Positions 27,532-37,959 of a stretch of 64,000 nucleotides of DNA are shown here, one piece after another. Source of the DNA: Cognaticolwellia mytili (GTDB taxonomy: Bacteria; Pseudomonadota; Gammaproteobacteria; Enterobacterales; Alteromonadaceae); assembly GCF_002104475.1 (NCBI RefSeq), contig NZ_NBOF01000008.1, positions 1-64,000 on the forward strand, given 5' to 3'. A program made the translations under genes and the position numbers. Below the pieces are notes generated by a model, which made no database searches, had not been told where the DNA came from, and worked only from the letters and a program-made list of their open reading frames with translations. How positions within the stretch are numbered: position 1 is the first letter of the stretch; each line of letters begins with the position of its first letter.

Positions 27532-28767
27532 ATGTCGACAACAACTCAACACTGGCAAACGCTTTGGACCCACGTAAACCTTGCAACCATGAGTGACGGT
27601 GCAAAAAGTTATGGCACCATTGAACAAGGTGCCCTTGCGATAGCTGATGGTAAAATTGCTTGGCTTGGCGCAATGGATGAATTGCCGACGTTTGATCAAG
27701 ATGTAGTCGAAGTAATTGATGGACAAGGCGCTTGGTTAACACCTGGCTTAGTTGATTGTCATACTCATCTTGTTTTTGGTGGTCATCGTGCTAACGAATT
27801 TGAAATGCGTCTTGAAGGCAAAAGCTATGAAGAAATAGCCAATGCTGGCGGTGGTATTGTTTCAACGGTTAAAGCAACACGTGCGGCCAGTGAAAGTGAA
27901 TTGTTTGCTAGTGCGCATAAGCGTTTAACGGCATTGCATCAACAAGGTGTAACCACGTTAGAAATAAAATCGGGCTATGGTTTAGATACCTTAAACGAAA
28001 TAAAAATGCTTAAAGTTGCGGAGCAATTAGCGCAAAGCTTACCTGTTACGGTGAGAAAAACATTTTTAGGTGCTCATGCATTACCCGTTGAATATAAGGG
28101 CCGATCTGATGATTACATTGATCTAATCGTTACTGATATGCTGCCGAAAGTGGCAAGCTTGAAGCTAGCAGATGCGGTTGATGTATTTTGTGAAGGTATT
28201 GGTTTTAGTATTGAGCAAACTGAAAAAGTATTCACGGCGGCAAAAAAATATAACTTGCCTGTAAAAGTGCACGCAGAGCAACTTTCTAATTTAGGTGGTA
28301 CGGCATTAGCGGCAGAATATAACGCGTTATCTTCTGATCACATTGAGTTTCTTGATGAAGCAGGTATTATTGCCATGAAAGCGGCCAATATGACCGCAGT
28401 ATTATTGCCGGGTGCATTTTATTTCTTACGAGAAACCCAATTGCCGCCAATAGATTTACTTCGCAAACACGGCGTTAGCATGGCGATTGCCACAGATGCT
28501 AACCCCGGCTCTTCACCAATTACTTCAATTCAGTTGATGTTAAATATGGCTTGTACGCTATTTCGCTTAACACCGGTTGAAGCGCTAGCCGCTGTTACAT
28601 CACAAGGAGCGAAAGCACTTGGTTTAGCTGACTGTAAGGGGCAGCTTGCGATTGGTTATGATGCTGATATTGCTTGTTGGGATATTCAGCAACCTGCAGA
28701 ACTTTGTTATCAGTTTGGTGTTAATCCACTGAAGCAATTAATGAAGGCAGGAAAAATCGTAATTTAA
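27532..28767 (+). CDS. hutI: imidazolonepropionase
   Basis: HutI hydrolyses imidazolonepropionate to N-formimino-glutamate, step 3 of histidine breakdown. It is an amidohydrolase with metal ligands in [17 protein letters not shown] and [10 protein letters not shown]. The chosen ATG gives 411 residues, close to the usual 405. An upstream TTG at 27376 would add 52 residues of unrelated sequence and begins inside HutC operator 2, so it is rejected. No hutG or hutF is present in the window; the last step must be encoded elsewhere. Confidence 0.96.
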   Translation: MSTTTQHWQTLWTHVNLATMSDGAKSYGTIEQGALAIADGKIAWLGAMDELPTFDQDVVEVIDGQGAWLTPGLVDCHTHLVFGGHRANEFEMRLEGKSYEEIANAGGGIVSTVKATRAASESELFASAHKRLTALHQQGVTTLEIKSGYGLDTLNEIKMLKVAEQLAQSLPVTVRKTFLGAHALPVEYKGRSDDYIDLIVTDMLPKVASLKLADAVDVFCEGIGFSIEQTEKVFTAAKKYNLPVKVHAEQLSNLGGTALAAEYNALSSDHIEFLDEAGIIAMKAANMTAVLLPGAFYFLRETQLPPIDLLRKHGVSMAIATDANPGSSPITSIQLMLNMACTLFRLTPVEALAAVTSQGAKALGLADCKGQLAIGYDADIACWDIQQPAELCYQFGVNPLKQLMKAGKIVI

Positions 28768-28783
28768 TGGCTGTGTGTTTATG

Positions 28784-28819
28784 TTGCTAACTCCTACGCG
28801 TAGTCTGTGGAGTTAGCAA
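28784..28819. terminator. hairpin between convergent hutI and rraA
   Basis: TTGCTAACTCC at 28784-28794 pairs perfectly with GGAGTTAGCAA at 28809-28819. Only weak T/A runs flank it, so it may be a terminator for one or both genes or just a stabilising hairpin. Confidence 0.5.
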
Positions 28820-28873
28820 ATATATAAGAATTGTATGCTGTTCAATTGAGGATGTAGATTGAAATAACGGCAT

Positions 28874-29359
28874 TTATTCAATATCGAGAGGATCGGGAGA
28901 TAAAATAATGCCGGTGTTATCAGCATAGATATGATCATCTGGTAAAAAGGTTACGCCAGCAAAGTTGATAGCTAAATCACTTTCACCTATACAGCTATCA
29001 CTAGCGCCAACAGGAATAGATAATAAACCTTGTACACCGATATCAACTTCTTCTAAGGCATCAACATCACGGACACTGCCGAAGCAAATAATGCCTTCCC
29101 AGTTGTTTTTAGCAGCAAGATTAGCTATTTTTATATCAATAAGTGCGCGCCGTGTTGAACCGCCGCCATCAATTACTAATACTTTCCCCGAACCATCACT
29201 ACCGGCTATTTCTTCTATCAGGCCATTATTTTCGAAACATTTTACGGTAACTACTCTGCCACCAAATGAACTGAGGCCGCCATAGTTACTAAAAATGGGT
29301 TCAAGTACGTCGATTAAATCCGTGTAGGTGTCACATAGCTCTGAAGTATTGTATTCCAT
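28874..29359 (-). CDS. rraA: ribonuclease E activity regulator RraA
   Basis: RraA binds RNase E and inhibits its endonucleolytic activity, changing global mRNA decay. The family N-terminus, [20 protein letters not shown], sets the start at 29359 and gives 161 residues, the usual size. An in-frame upstream extension of 25 residues is unlikely. Other family signatures are [32 protein letters not shown] and the C-terminal [13 protein letters not shown]. Confidence 0.95.
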   Translation of the reverse strand: MEYNTSELCDTYTDLIDVLEPIFSNYGGLSSFGGRVVTVKCFENNGLIEEIAGSDGSGKVLVIDGGGSTRRALIDIKIANLAAKNNWEGIICFGSVRDVDALEEVDIGVQGLLSIPVGASDSCIGESDLAINFAGVTFLPDDHIYADNTGIILSPDPLDIE

Positions 29360-29532
29360 ATTCTGTTCTCTGCTGTTGTGTATAGCAGCCTCTAGTATAA
29401 CGGTTGGGAGCGAAGGCACAATAGTTATCCCCAAGTCACTATAGATAATAAATATTTTAAAAAAGAGTTGCTTGTAATTCAGCAGAAAACATTATTTAAT
29501 AACTATATTATATTTTCTCCCAAGAGTTTTTT

Positions 29533-31533
29533 ATGGCAGAAAGGGCACTTACCTACAGCTTCATTTATTCTACAGAAACTCTTGCTTTTAGCATTCTTGC
29601 CTTTCTTTTATTTACCTATTATCGTGGGCTAGGACGTCAATACGTTAAGCTTTGGATGTTAAGTTTATCGGCACTTGCTGTTAATCAATTTGCGCTTGCT
29701 TGTGAAAGTATTTTTTATCAGCAAAATGTTGGCAGTACGCTTGATATTAGTTTTGCATTGTTACGGCAAGTCAGTCAGTATTTTCATATTTTATTCTTTA
29801 TTTTCGGCATTTATGCGGCAACGAAAGAGAAAAATGTTACGAAAAAAATGCAGGTCATTGGTATATCTTCAGCTTTATTCATCGGGTGTTTCGCAGTATT
29901 ATTTTATGGCTTTGATACTCAAAGTGTATTTAATCGTTTTTACTTACGTGAAAGTTTAGCAGCATTCATATTTGGCAGTGCTTTTATTGCCTCCGCTTTT
30001 TATTTATTTTCAGCGAATATCAATCACTTTTCTGGAAAAATATTTTTAATCTACAGCCTTTTGGTTGGCCTTCGTTATATTAGCTATTCATTCGCCTCGA
30101 TAATATTTATCACCGAAGATTGGTTTAGGTATCTCACGCAGAACTTGATCTATTTAGATATGAGTCTACATACCATCTTAGGCTTTATTATACTTATCTG
30201 GATGCAAGGTGCTGAGCGTCATGTTGCGTCAACGGCGATAAACCGTGCGAAATATCTCGGTAAGCATGATTCATTAACTGGCGTACTCAACCGAGAGCAG
30301 GTACTTGAAAAGCTCACTAACGAAATGAAAATATCGCTTGATCAGAATCAAGCACTGTGTGTTTTTCTTCTAGATATAAAACATTTTAAATTTGTAAATG
30401 ATACCTATGGGCTAAAAATAGGTGATCTTATTTTAGGTGAGATAGCACAAAGGCTGAATCAAAGTTTATTGAAGCCCAAAGTAGTAGGGCGCTTAAGCGG
30501 TGACTCTTTTATGTATGTTATTGAGTCTGAAAATGGAAAGCAGCAAAAGACCGCCGCAGAACATTTACATGCGTTAATTGAAAGGCCTTATTTTGTTTCT
30601 CAAGAAGAAGTGCACTTGCAGTGTAGTGTTGGTTATTGTCAATACCCGTGTGATGCTGAGGTTGCTGACGAACTATTACAAAAATCAAATTTGGCTTTGT
30701 TTCAGGCTGAAAGTAATAATATTCAAACGGTTAAATATGAGTCAGGTATGCAGTCGCATGGCCGTCATTTACTGGCGATGGAAAAAGAAATTAAACAAGC
30801 AATCAGTAATGAAGAGTTTATTTTACATTTTCAACCACAGTTAAATTTGAAAAACAATCGCTTGGAGGGGGCTGAGGTTTTAGTTCGCTGGCAACATCCT
30901 ACTAAAGGGTTGTTAGCTCCGGGACAATTTTTTGATGATATTGAAGCGCTGAATCTTTACAGTGAACTGGACAGCTATGTTTTAGAAAAAACCTGTCAAA
31001 CAATTGCCAAATGGTACCAAACCTATAAACGCCGAGTTCCTTTGGCCATCAATATTACGGCTGTCGAGTTTCAAGCGCCTGACTTTATCAGTAATATTCA
31101 AGCGTTGTTAATAAAATATGCTATACCTCCGGTTTACTTAGAACTAGAAGTAACAGAAAATGTTGTGATCACTGATATTGATTTAGTAATGAATACTATT
31201 GTGGTATTGCAAAATATGGGTATCAAGGTATCCATTGATGATTTTGGCACTGGCTATTCATCATTAGCGTATTTGCGTAAGTTACCGATAGACAAAATAA
31301 AAATAGATCGCAGTTTTATTCAAGAAGTGGCTTCTAATGACTCAGATTTAACGATAGTGAAAACTATGGTTGAATTATCACATGGTTTAGGCAAGCGTGT
31401 TTTGGCAGAAGGTGTTGAAACACAACAGCAATTGCAATTATTACGCAACATTGGCTGTGATGCTGTTCAGGGTTACTTTATTAGTAAACCAATTTCTGAG
31501 AAAGAGTTTACTAAGTATCTAAAACGAAAATAA
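29533..31533 (+). CDS. membrane GGDEF/EAL protein, probable c-di-GMP phosphodiesterase
   Basis: This is a 666-residue protein with seven predicted membrane helices in residues 1-230, then a GGDEF domain (about 240-395) and an EAL domain (about 410-660). The GGDEF signature is degenerate (RLSGDSF), so cyclase activity is unlikely. In the EAL domain the catalytic and metal ligands look intact: AEVLVRW, ELEVTEN, IDDFGTGYSS, KIDRSF, AEGVETQ and QGYFIS. I infer a phosphodiesterase with a membrane sensory module. It is monocistronic. Confidence 0.9.
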   Translation: MAERALTYSFIYSTETLAFSILAFLLFTYYRGLGRQYVKLWMLSLSALAVNQFALACESIFYQQNVGSTLDISFALLRQVSQYFHILFFIFGIYAATKEKNVTKKMQVIGISSALFIGCFAVLFYGFDTQSVFNRFYLRESLAAFIFGSAFIASAFYLFSANINHFSGKIFLIYSLLVGLRYISYSFASIIFITEDWFRYLTQNLIYLDMSLHTILGFIILIWMQGAERHVASTAINRAKYLGKHDSLTGVLNREQVLEKLTNEMKISLDQNQALCVFLLDIKHFKFVNDTYGLKIGDLILGEIAQRLNQSLLKPKVVGRLSGDSFMYVIESENGKQQKTAAEHLHALIERPYFVSQEEVHLQCSVGYCQYPCDAEVADELLQKSNLALFQAESNNIQTVKYESGMQSHGRHLLAMEKEIKQAISNEEFILHFQPQLNLKNNRLEGAEVLVRWQHPTKGLLAPGQFFDDIEALNLYSELDSYVLEKTCQTIAKWYQTYKRRVPLAINITAVEFQAPDFISNIQALLIKYAIPPVYLELEVTENVVITDIDLVMNTIVVLQNMGIKVSIDDFGTGYSSLAYLRKLPIDKIKIDRSFIQEVASNDSDLTIVKTMVELSHGLGKRVLAEGVETQQQLQLLRNIGCDAVQGYFISKPISEKEFTKYLKRK

Positions 31534-31554
31534 TGACGTTGAATAACATTCAAT

Positions 31555-31594
31555 GAAAAAAAAGCTTAAATGATTAATCATTTAAGCTTTTTTT
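31555..31594 (+). terminator. strong terminator after GGDEF/EAL gene
   Basis: AAGCTTAAATGA pairs with TCATTTAAGCTT around TTAA, flanked by A runs and then T. The rest of the 313-nt gap up to 31846 is AT-rich with no gene evident; it holds the 3' flank of the DUF971 gene. Confidence 0.9.
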
Positions 31595-31846
31595 AGTTAA
31601 CCTGAATGCTGGATATACAGCACTTACTCAATACTTCATTTTAATCCATTTTCTGCGTGAAAACGTCGATAAATAGCACTATTCATAAACGCTTTGTCTT
31701 GGAAATGACATAAAATAAAACATTGATGGCGCCTATAATGACGTTTATCTTGCCATAGTATTTACTTCACTATCTAAGTCGCTGATCCACTTGAATATCA
31801 AGCACTCATTATCCAGAGTTCAGATTAGTTAATTAATAACTTGAGG

Positions 31847-32224
31847 TTACTTAACTTCTTTGAAATCTATTGTTGCCTCGCGGCTGTTAATCGCTGAATT
31901 AGCACTTTTTAGATAATGCTGCCAGCGCTGCTCATATTCCGCTAGTAACAGCTGAAGATATGTTGAACTATAAGTATTGCTGTGGCTATCATCAAAGATT
32001 AATCGGTAGCCATGTATGCCTACCGATTCTATGCGTAATAACTGCACTTGTTTCTTATGATAAACCTTAGGTGTTAACCCTGTTGGCTGACCTTTATCAT
32101 CGGTTGGAGCAAATACGCGGAGATATTCAAAACTCAATTCAACGCTATCTTGCTCAAGACCATCAAATTGAATTGATAAACTCGCAGCTTGGCGATGAAT
32201 GGTAAAGCCTGTGATATTACTCAT
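31847..32224 (-). CDS. DUF971 protein (gamma-butyrobetaine hydroxylase N-terminal-like)
   Basis: This is a 125-residue protein with the GBBH-like N-terminal fold: SLSIQFDGL, then VELSFEYLRVFAPT, then a GIHGYRLIFDDSHSNTYSSTYL segment. In proteobacteria stand-alone members often follow hslU, as here (29 nt downstream on the same strand). The C-terminus lacks a catalytic oxygenase domain. A role in iron-sulfur or protein quality control has been suggested for the family, but the function is not settled. Confidence 0.85.
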   Translation of the reverse strand: MSNITGFTIHRQAASLSIQFDGLEQDSVELSFEYLRVFAPTDDKGQPTGLTPKVYHKKQVQLLRIESVGIHGYRLIFDDSHSNTYSSTYLQLLLAEYEQRWQHYLKSANSAINSREATIDFKEVK

Positions 32225-32253
32225 GTTTCACTCCAGCGTTTCAATGCCGTAAA

Positions 32254-33582
32254 TTATAAAATAAAGCGACTTAAGTCTTCGTCTTTAACAAGTTCGTTTA
32301 AGATGTTGCCAACAAACTCAGCGTTAATGACAATACTTTCGCCAGCTCGATCATTGGCATTAAACGACAATTCTTCAACTAAACGTTCCATCATGGTGTG
32401 TAAACGACGAGCACCTATATTTTCTGTACTTTCATTAACTTGCCATGCTGCATTAGCAATGGCTTGAATACCGTCCTCACTAAATGAAATGGTAACGCCC
32501 TCAGTGGCAAGTAAAGCAATATATTGCTCAGTTAGCGAGGCACTTGGCTCGGTCAAAATACGAACAAAATCGTCAGTTGTTAATGCTTGCAGTTCAACGC
32601 GGATTGGTAAGCGCCCTTGTAACTCAGGGATCAAGTCAGAAGGTTTTGCCATTTGGAAGGCACCGGAAGCAATAAACAATATATGGTCAGTTTTAATCAT
32701 GCCATGTTTAGTGCTAACTGTAGAGCCTTCAACTAATGGTAGTAAATCACGTTGTACACCTTCACGTGATACGTCCGGACCTGATGAGTCCCCACGTTTA
32801 CAAATTTTATCGATTTCATCGATGAAAACAATACCATTTTGCTCAACCGCATAAATGGCTTTTTCTTTGATGTCTTCTTGGTTAACAATTTTAGCGGCTT
32901 CTTCTTCCTGTAAGGCTTTAAAAGCATCTTTAATTTTTAACTTACGCTTATTAGTCTTCTCGCTAGACATGCTTTGGAACATGTTTTGTAACTGCGAAGT
33001 CATGTCTTCCATACCAGGAGGAGACATAATCTCAACACCGACTTGTGGCGCTGCTAGATCTAACTCAATTTCTTTATCATCAAGTTGTCCTTCACGTAAT
33101 TTTTTACGAAACACTTGGCGAGTAGAGCTGTTATCTGGCTGCTCATCATTACCAAAGCTATCGCGAGCTGGCGGCAATAATACGTCTAAAATACGCTCTT
33201 CAGCGGCTTCTTCAGCTAAATGCTTAACGCGTGACATCTCTTGTTCTTTGGTTAATTTAATCGCCATATCTGCAAGATCACGAATAATTGTTTCTACTTC
33301 TTTGCCCACATAGCCCACTTCGGTGAACTTAGTTGCTTCGACTTTAATAAAAGGCGCATTGGCAAGTTTTGCTAATCGACGAGCAATTTCTGTTTTACCA
33401 ACACCCGTTGGGCCGATCATCAAAATGTTTTTAGGAGTAACTTCTGTGCGCAACTCTTCATTAAGCTGCATTCTACGCCAGCGATTTCTTAGTGCTATCG
33501 CAACGGCACGTTTTGCATCGCTTTGACCAACAATATGGCTATCAAGTTCGTGAACTATTTCACGTGGTGTCATATTCGACAT
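32254..33582 (-). CDS. hslU: ATP-dependent protease ATPase subunit HslU (ClpY)
   Basis: HslU is the AAA+ unfoldase that feeds proteins to HslV. The 442 residues match the family. Motifs are [17 protein letters not shown] (Walker A), the [12 protein letters not shown] pore-loop region, FIDEIDKI (Walker B), an I-domain of about 110-240, and the C-terminal LSRFIL that docks in HslV. It is preceded by hslV (25 nt) and followed by the DUF971 gene. Confidence 0.98.
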   Translation of the reverse strand: MSNMTPREIVHELDSHIVGQSDAKRAVAIALRNRWRRMQLNEELRTEVTPKNILMIGPTGVGKTEIARRLAKLANAPFIKVEATKFTEVGYVGKEVETIIRDLADMAIKLTKEQEMSRVKHLAEEAAEERILDVLLPPARDSFGNDEQPDNSSTRQVFRKKLREGQLDDKEIELDLAAPQVGVEIMSPPGMEDMTSQLQNMFQSMSSEKTNKRKLKIKDAFKALQEEEAAKIVNQEDIKEKAIYAVEQNGIVFIDEIDKICKRGDSSGPDVSREGVQRDLLPLVEGSTVSTKHGMIKTDHILFIASGAFQMAKPSDLIPELQGRLPIRVELQALTTDDFVRILTEPSASLTEQYIALLATEGVTISFSEDGIQAIANAAWQVNESTENIGARRLHTMMERLVEELSFNANDRAGESIVINAEFVGNILNELVKDEDLSRFIL

Positions 33583-33607
33583 GTTAATTCCTTACTAAAT
33601 CTGGCGT

Positions 33608-34126
33608 TTAAAGTTCGTCAATCACGTGTTGCTGATTGGTGAATACACAAATGTCGCCAGCAATTTTTAATGATTTCTCTACAATTTCTTTTGCTGAAAG
33701 CTCGGTATTTTCTAATAGCGCTGTTGCGGCTGATTGCGCAAAGTTACCACCACTGCCAATGGCAATTAGGTCATGCTCAGGCTGAACAACATCACCGTTA
33801 CCAGTAATGATTAAAGAGGCCGTTTCATCGGCAACAGCAAGTAAGGCTTCTAACTTACGTAATGCACGATCACTACGCCAATCTTTGGCAAGTTCAACAG
33901 CGGCTTTTGTTAAATGACCTTGATGCATTTCTAATTTGCTTTCAAAGCGTTCAAATAAAGTAAAAGCATCAGCGGTACCACCAGCAAAACCGGCCAGTAC
34001 TTTGTCATTGTATAAACGACGAACTTTTCGGGCATTACCTTTCATTACAGTGTTGCCAAGCGAAACTTGACCATCACCACCGATGGCAACTTTGCCATTA
34101 CGTCTGACAGAAACAATAGTAGTCAC
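33608..34126 (-). CDS. hslV: ATP-dependent protease peptidase subunit HslV (ClpQ)
   Basis: HslV is the proteasome-like threonine peptidase. Start choice: GTG at 34126 gives 172 residues beginning [20 protein letters not shown], so removal of Met exposes the catalytic Thr. An AAGAGG ribosome site lies eight bases upstream. A TTG eight codons further upstream would bury the catalytic Thr and is rejected. Gly/Lys residues of the active site ([11 protein letters not shown]) are conserved. Confidence 0.97.
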   Translation of the reverse strand: MTTIVSVRRNGKVAIGGDGQVSLGNTVMKGNARKVRRLYNDKVLAGFAGGTADAFTLFERFESKLEMHQGHLTKAAVELAKDWRSDRALRKLEALLAVADETASLIITGNGDVVQPEHDLIAIGSGGNFAQSAATALLENTELSAKEIVEKSLKIAGDICVFTNQQHVIDEL

Positions 34127-34325
34127 AAATAACCTCTTACATATGGCCAACTGAGATAGTCGGCTTGTCTAATGTAGAATAGATAGGGGATAACTCGGCA
34201 TTTTTCAAGGGAGCTAGTCGGAATTTGTCGTGTTTTTTTGCAGAAAGCTTTTGGGAATAGTTTAGGCAATGCATCGTGGTTTAATTTAGCAGCATTGCCT
34301 GAATTTTTGGATGATATGTAAAGGT

Positions 34326-34883
34326 TTAGTCCCAGTTCCAAATTTTACAGCCGTGCACTGAATTGTTCTTTAATTTGTGTTTATCTTTTTCAGCGCCACG
34401 TTTTTTGGGATATGGCCCTAAGTAAACTTTATACCAAGTAGCAGAAGTGCCAACTGACTTGCTAACTTGTGCAACTAAACCCGTAAAGGCGATTCTCGCT
34501 TTTAACGATTCGGCTTGTTTACGAGTTTTAAAAGAACCACATTGCATTTTATATGGCCCTTTTTGAGTGACCTTATATTCGCCAACTTCTACTTCTTTAC
34601 TTTTTAAGTCGTCAACGTAAGTCCACTTTTCTTCAGGTGGCTTAGGTAATTCAGTCGTTTTAGCTTTAGCGGTTTTTGTCGCTTTTGGCGTCACCACTAC
34701 GTCAGGCTGTTTGTCTTTAATTGTCCACAGTAAATAACCAAAACTAGGTAAGGCGAGTACTAGAAATAGCGCAATCATTTTAACTTTCAATGATATAGCT
34801 GGCGCTGGCTCAATATTTTTTTTATATGGGCTTTTCTTTTTATTTTTTGCTCGAGAGCGGGAAACGTAATCTTGATGCGCCAT
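34326..34883 (-). CDS. SPOR-domain membrane protein (FtsN-like)
   Basis: This is a 185-residue bitopic protein with a basic cytoplasmic N-terminus (about 1-32), one membrane helix (VKMIALFLVLALPSFGYLLW), a linker rich in Lys/Thr/Pro, and a C-terminal SPOR domain (KGPYKMQCGSFKTRKQAESL through VYLGPYPKKR) that binds denuded septal peptidoglycan. It is placed between priA and hslV, as ftsN is in E. coli. It is shorter than E. coli FtsN (319 aa), so it is either a compact FtsN or a relative. Confidence 0.88.
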   Translation of the reverse strand: MAHQDYVSRSRAKNKKKSPYKKNIEPAPAISLKVKMIALFLVLALPSFGYLLWTIKDKQPDVVVTPKATKTAKAKTTELPKPPEEKWTYVDDLKSKEVEVGEYKVTQKGPYKMQCGSFKTRKQAESLKARIAFTGLVAQVSKSVGTSATWYKVYLGPYPKKRGAEKDKHKLKNNSVHGCKIWNWD

Positions 34884-35020
34884 GGAAAACTTTATACTGG
34901 GAAACTTTCGCCAATTCTAACCAACTGGGTAAGAAATATCACTACTTAGTCACGTATAAGCTGTAATTAGATATGACAGCGCAGCAAGAATACAAAGTAT
35001 GCCCGTTAAAAACTGTTTGC

Positions 35021-37237
35021 CTACCAGCTTAAATCTACCGGATCAATATCGACTGACCAGCGTACCTTTGATTGCCATTCATTATTGGCGCTGTGATGAA
35101 TCAATTGAAATACTGCTTGGTGTAGCTGCTTGCGAGACTTTGCTTGCAAAATTAAATGATAGCGAAACTTTCCAGCCTTTTTTTCCATCGCTGCTGGCAC
35201 TGGACCTGCAAATTGACAGCCATCAAAGGAATGCTCAGTTAATGCTCTTAAAAACTTTTCAGGGTAAGAAGGATAGTTTGCATCCGCTCGAAATAGTGCT
35301 TGAAAGCTAAACGGTGGCAGCATCGCTTGTTGGCGCTCTATTAGTGCTTGTTTGGCGAAGTGTTGATAGCCATTATTGACTAGATCTTGTAATAGCGGGT
35401 GATCAGGGAAATTACTTTGCACCATAACTTTACCTGGTTTGCTAGCTCTGCCTGCTCGACCAGATACTTGCACTAATAATTGCGCCATATGTTCGGCGGC
35501 GCGAAAATCATAGCTGAATAAAGCGCCGTCAACATCAAGTACAGCTACTAAAGTTACATCGGGAAAGTGATGACCTTTTGCTAGCATTTGTGTACCAATC
35601 AATAATTGATGTTCTTTATCACTGACCTGTTGTAGCAGCTTTGCTAGTTCACCTTTTTTACGGGTACTGTCTCTATCTATGCGTACGGTGCTAAAATCAG
35701 AAAATAGTTCACCAATCCTTTCTTCAAGTTGCTCTGTACCTTGTCCTAACGACTTTATCCGCACGCTGCCGCAACTTGGACATTGTGGTGGAATACGCTT
35801 TTGGCTGCCACAGTGGTGGCAGATCAATAATCCTTGACCTTGATGCAGGGTATAAGGTTTATTACAGCGTTGGCAATCCGCAATCCAATGACATTCTTGG
35901 CAGTTAATTGCTGGCGCATAACCTCGGCGATTAAGAAAAACTAACGCTTGTTCACCGCGCTCTAAGGTATTTTTTATTGCTTGTTTTAAGGTACCTGAAA
36001 GGCCATGCTCCATTTGCTGTTGGGCAACATCGATTAGGCTAATTTTTGCCGTTGAGGCATTGCCTGCACGTTTTTTTAATTGATGATAATGGTAACGACC
36101 AGTTAGTGCGTTTTGCAGTGTTTCAAAGCTAGGCGTAGCACTGCCAAGTACAATAGGAATATTAAGTTGCCGTGCTCTTAATATGGCAATGTCACGAGCA
36201 TTATAACGAAAGCTGTCTTGCTGTTTAAAAGACCCATCGTGCTCTTCGTCAACAATAATTAAACCTAAGTCATGTAATGGCGTAAATATAGCTGAGCGCG
36301 TGCCTATTACTATCGCAGCTGAGCCACGTTGAGCTTCTAGCCAAGTTTGTAATCGTTCTTTGTCATTAAGGCCTGAGTGGTGCAAACAAATAGGCACATT
36401 AAAACGTTGTTCGAACCGAGCTAAGGTTTGTGGTGTTAAGCCTATTTCAGGTACTAGCACTAACACTTGCTTATTTGCTGCTAGGACTTCTTCCATCGCT
36501 TGTAAATAAACTTCTGTTTTACCACTGCCAGTAATGCCATCAACTAAGTGGCAAGAGAACTGCTTTTGCATTTCTTTGATGGTAGCAACGATAATGGCTT
36601 GCTCCGCAGAAAGCTCTAAACGGTTATCTTGTTGTAAAGCACTGTCTTGCCAGCTGAATACTTCCACTGGGCGAGATTCAGAGTAAATGAGTTGCTTTTT
36701 TTCCAGCGCGTTAAGTTGTGCTTTATTAAAACCTAAGGTTAAAAGTTCAGACCAAGTCATGCCTTGGTGTTGCTTAAGTAAAGTGAGTAATTCACCTTGT
36801 TTAGGTGCACGCTTTTGTGTGGCAGTGTGTTCTTCATCAGTTAACGATTCTTTTGTTAACCAAATTTGTGGCAATTCAACATCAGGTTGTTTTATTTGTC
36901 GTAAAAGAACCGGTAGCGCTTGTTGAAAAACATCACCAATAGGATGGTGATAATAATCAGCGCAGCGTTGCAAAAAGTTTAATAGTTCAGCTGAGAAGCT
37001 AAAATTGTCTTTAACACGGCTTAATATCGACTTTATTTTTTCTGCGGCATATTCAGTGTCGTCATCGACAGCTAAAACAATGGCGACGACTTGGCGAGAA
37101 CCAAAGGGCACAATAACCCGCTCACCAAGCTTAATAGCGTTAACATTTAATTTTGCTGGCAATTTATAGGTAAACAATTGACGCATAGGAACGGGAATCG
37201 CTACTTTTACGTATTTGTCAGTTGAAGTTATTGCCAC
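35021..37237 (-). CDS. priA: primosomal replication protein N' (PriA helicase)
   Basis: PriA restarts stalled forks by loading DnaB. The 738 residues are typical. Visible features are the N-terminal 3'-DNA-binding domain, Walker A GITGSGKTEVYLQ, the DEEHD box, two zinc sites with CQECHWIADCQRC and CHHCGSQKRIPPQCPSC, and helicase motifs RRGYAP and QVSGRAGRASKPG. It is divergent from rpmE and followed by the SPOR gene. Confidence 0.98.
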   Translation of the reverse strand: MAITSTDKYVKVAIPVPMRQLFTYKLPAKLNVNAIKLGERVIVPFGSRQVVAIVLAVDDDTEYAAEKIKSILSRVKDNFSFSAELLNFLQRCADYYHHPIGDVFQQALPVLLRQIKQPDVELPQIWLTKESLTDEEHTATQKRAPKQGELLTLLKQHQGMTWSELLTLGFNKAQLNALEKKQLIYSESRPVEVFSWQDSALQQDNRLELSAEQAIIVATIKEMQKQFSCHLVDGITGSGKTEVYLQAMEEVLAANKQVLVLVPEIGLTPQTLARFEQRFNVPICLHHSGLNDKERLQTWLEAQRGSAAIVIGTRSAIFTPLHDLGLIIVDEEHDGSFKQQDSFRYNARDIAILRARQLNIPIVLGSATPSFETLQNALTGRYHYHQLKKRAGNASTAKISLIDVAQQQMEHGLSGTLKQAIKNTLERGEQALVFLNRRGYAPAINCQECHWIADCQRCNKPYTLHQGQGLLICHHCGSQKRIPPQCPSCGSVRIKSLGQGTEQLEERIGELFSDFSTVRIDRDSTRKKGELAKLLQQVSDKEHQLLIGTQMLAKGHHFPDVTLVAVLDVDGALFSYDFRAAEHMAQLLVQVSGRAGRASKPGKVMVQSNFPDHPLLQDLVNNGYQHFAKQALIERQQAMLPPFSFQALFRADANYPSYPEKFLRALTEHSFDGCQFAGPVPAAMEKKAGKFRYHLILQAKSRKQLHQAVFQLIHHSANNEWQSKVRWSVDIDPVDLSW

Positions 37238-37485
37238 AAATTTTTGTCATGTTAAAACCAAATGTTGGCCTTATTCTACTGGTAAATTGAGTGAAGCCAA
37301 GCGAGAAAATAATGAGAAATGGTTTTTTAATAAATAAAACGAAAAACTGCTCATTTTTTTAGCGATATTTATTGCTATGGTGGCAATGATCCTATAAAAT
37401 TCGCCTCCATTATTTTTAACTCGTATGGTGCTTGGCAGCAATAATGACTGATCAAGTGGCGATACGGCCTTAACAGAGGTTTCCC

Positions 37486-37698
37486 ATGAAAGACGGTATT
37501 CATCCAAATTATGTAGAGTTCAAGGCAACTTGTTCTTGTGGTAACGTTATTACAACTCGTTCAACTGTAGGTAAAGACTTACACCTTGACGTATGTTCAG
37601 AATGTCACCCATTCTACACTGGTAAGCAAAAAGCTGCTGAGACTGGCGGTCGTGTTGATAAATTCAACAAGCGTTTTGGTGCTCTTAGCAAGAAGTAA
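37486..37698 (+). CDS. rpmE: 50S ribosomal protein L31, zinc-binding form
   Basis: This is a 70-residue ribosomal protein of the C+ type. Cys16, Cys18, Cys37 and Cys40 form the zinc site ([19 protein letters not shown]). The start MKDGIHPNY is conserved and preceded by AGAGG. A clear terminator follows. A zinc-free paralogue, which would replace it under zinc limitation, is not in the window. Confidence 0.98.
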   Translation: MKDGIHPNYVEFKATCSCGNVITTRSTVGKDLHLDVCSECHPFYTGKQKAAETGGRVDKFNKRFGALSKK

Positions 37699-37718
37699 TT
37701 CTGCTAAATTACCAGATG

Positions 37719-37744
37719 AAAAAGCGCCTATTGGCGCTTTTTTT
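37719..37744 (+). terminator. rpmE terminator
   Basis: AAAGCGCC at 37721-37728 pairs with GGCGCTTT at 37733-37740, with A before and T after. It is 20 nt beyond the stop. Confidence 0.9.
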
Positions 37745-37959
37745 ATATCTTTAAATAAAAACCACCTGCTTTATTTTAATCCTCTCAAAGATTTTTCATT
37801 CTAATCGCCATGGCATAAGCCGAACTTTGGGTGATGCGTACTGCTTATCTTAAGTTTAGGTTACTTAAAAATATTATTTTATTTTTCTTTTATTTAAACC
37901 CTTTTACTTCATACTGCATCTAACCTAATAACTATGTAAAACATCGAGAATTTGTTTTT

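Noticed and set aside
29360-29434. 25-residue N-terminal extension of RraA
   Set aside because: The family start [10 protein letters not shown] is internal to it, and the extension has no conserved sequence.
34127-34150. Extended HslV start at a TTG
   Set aside because: It would place eight residues before the catalytic Thr; the GTG at 34126 has a good ribosome site.
34123-34341. 72-residue minus-strand frame between hslV and the SPOR gene
   Set aside because: Overlaps neighbouring genes, has no ribosome site and no recognisable sequence.
34999-35310. 103-residue plus-strand frame at the end of priA
   Set aside because: It lies antisense to the conserved C-terminal part of priA; priA signatures explain the region.
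37271-37507. 78-residue minus-strand frame between priA and rpmE
   Set aside because: It runs antisense into the rpmE start and has no supporting features.
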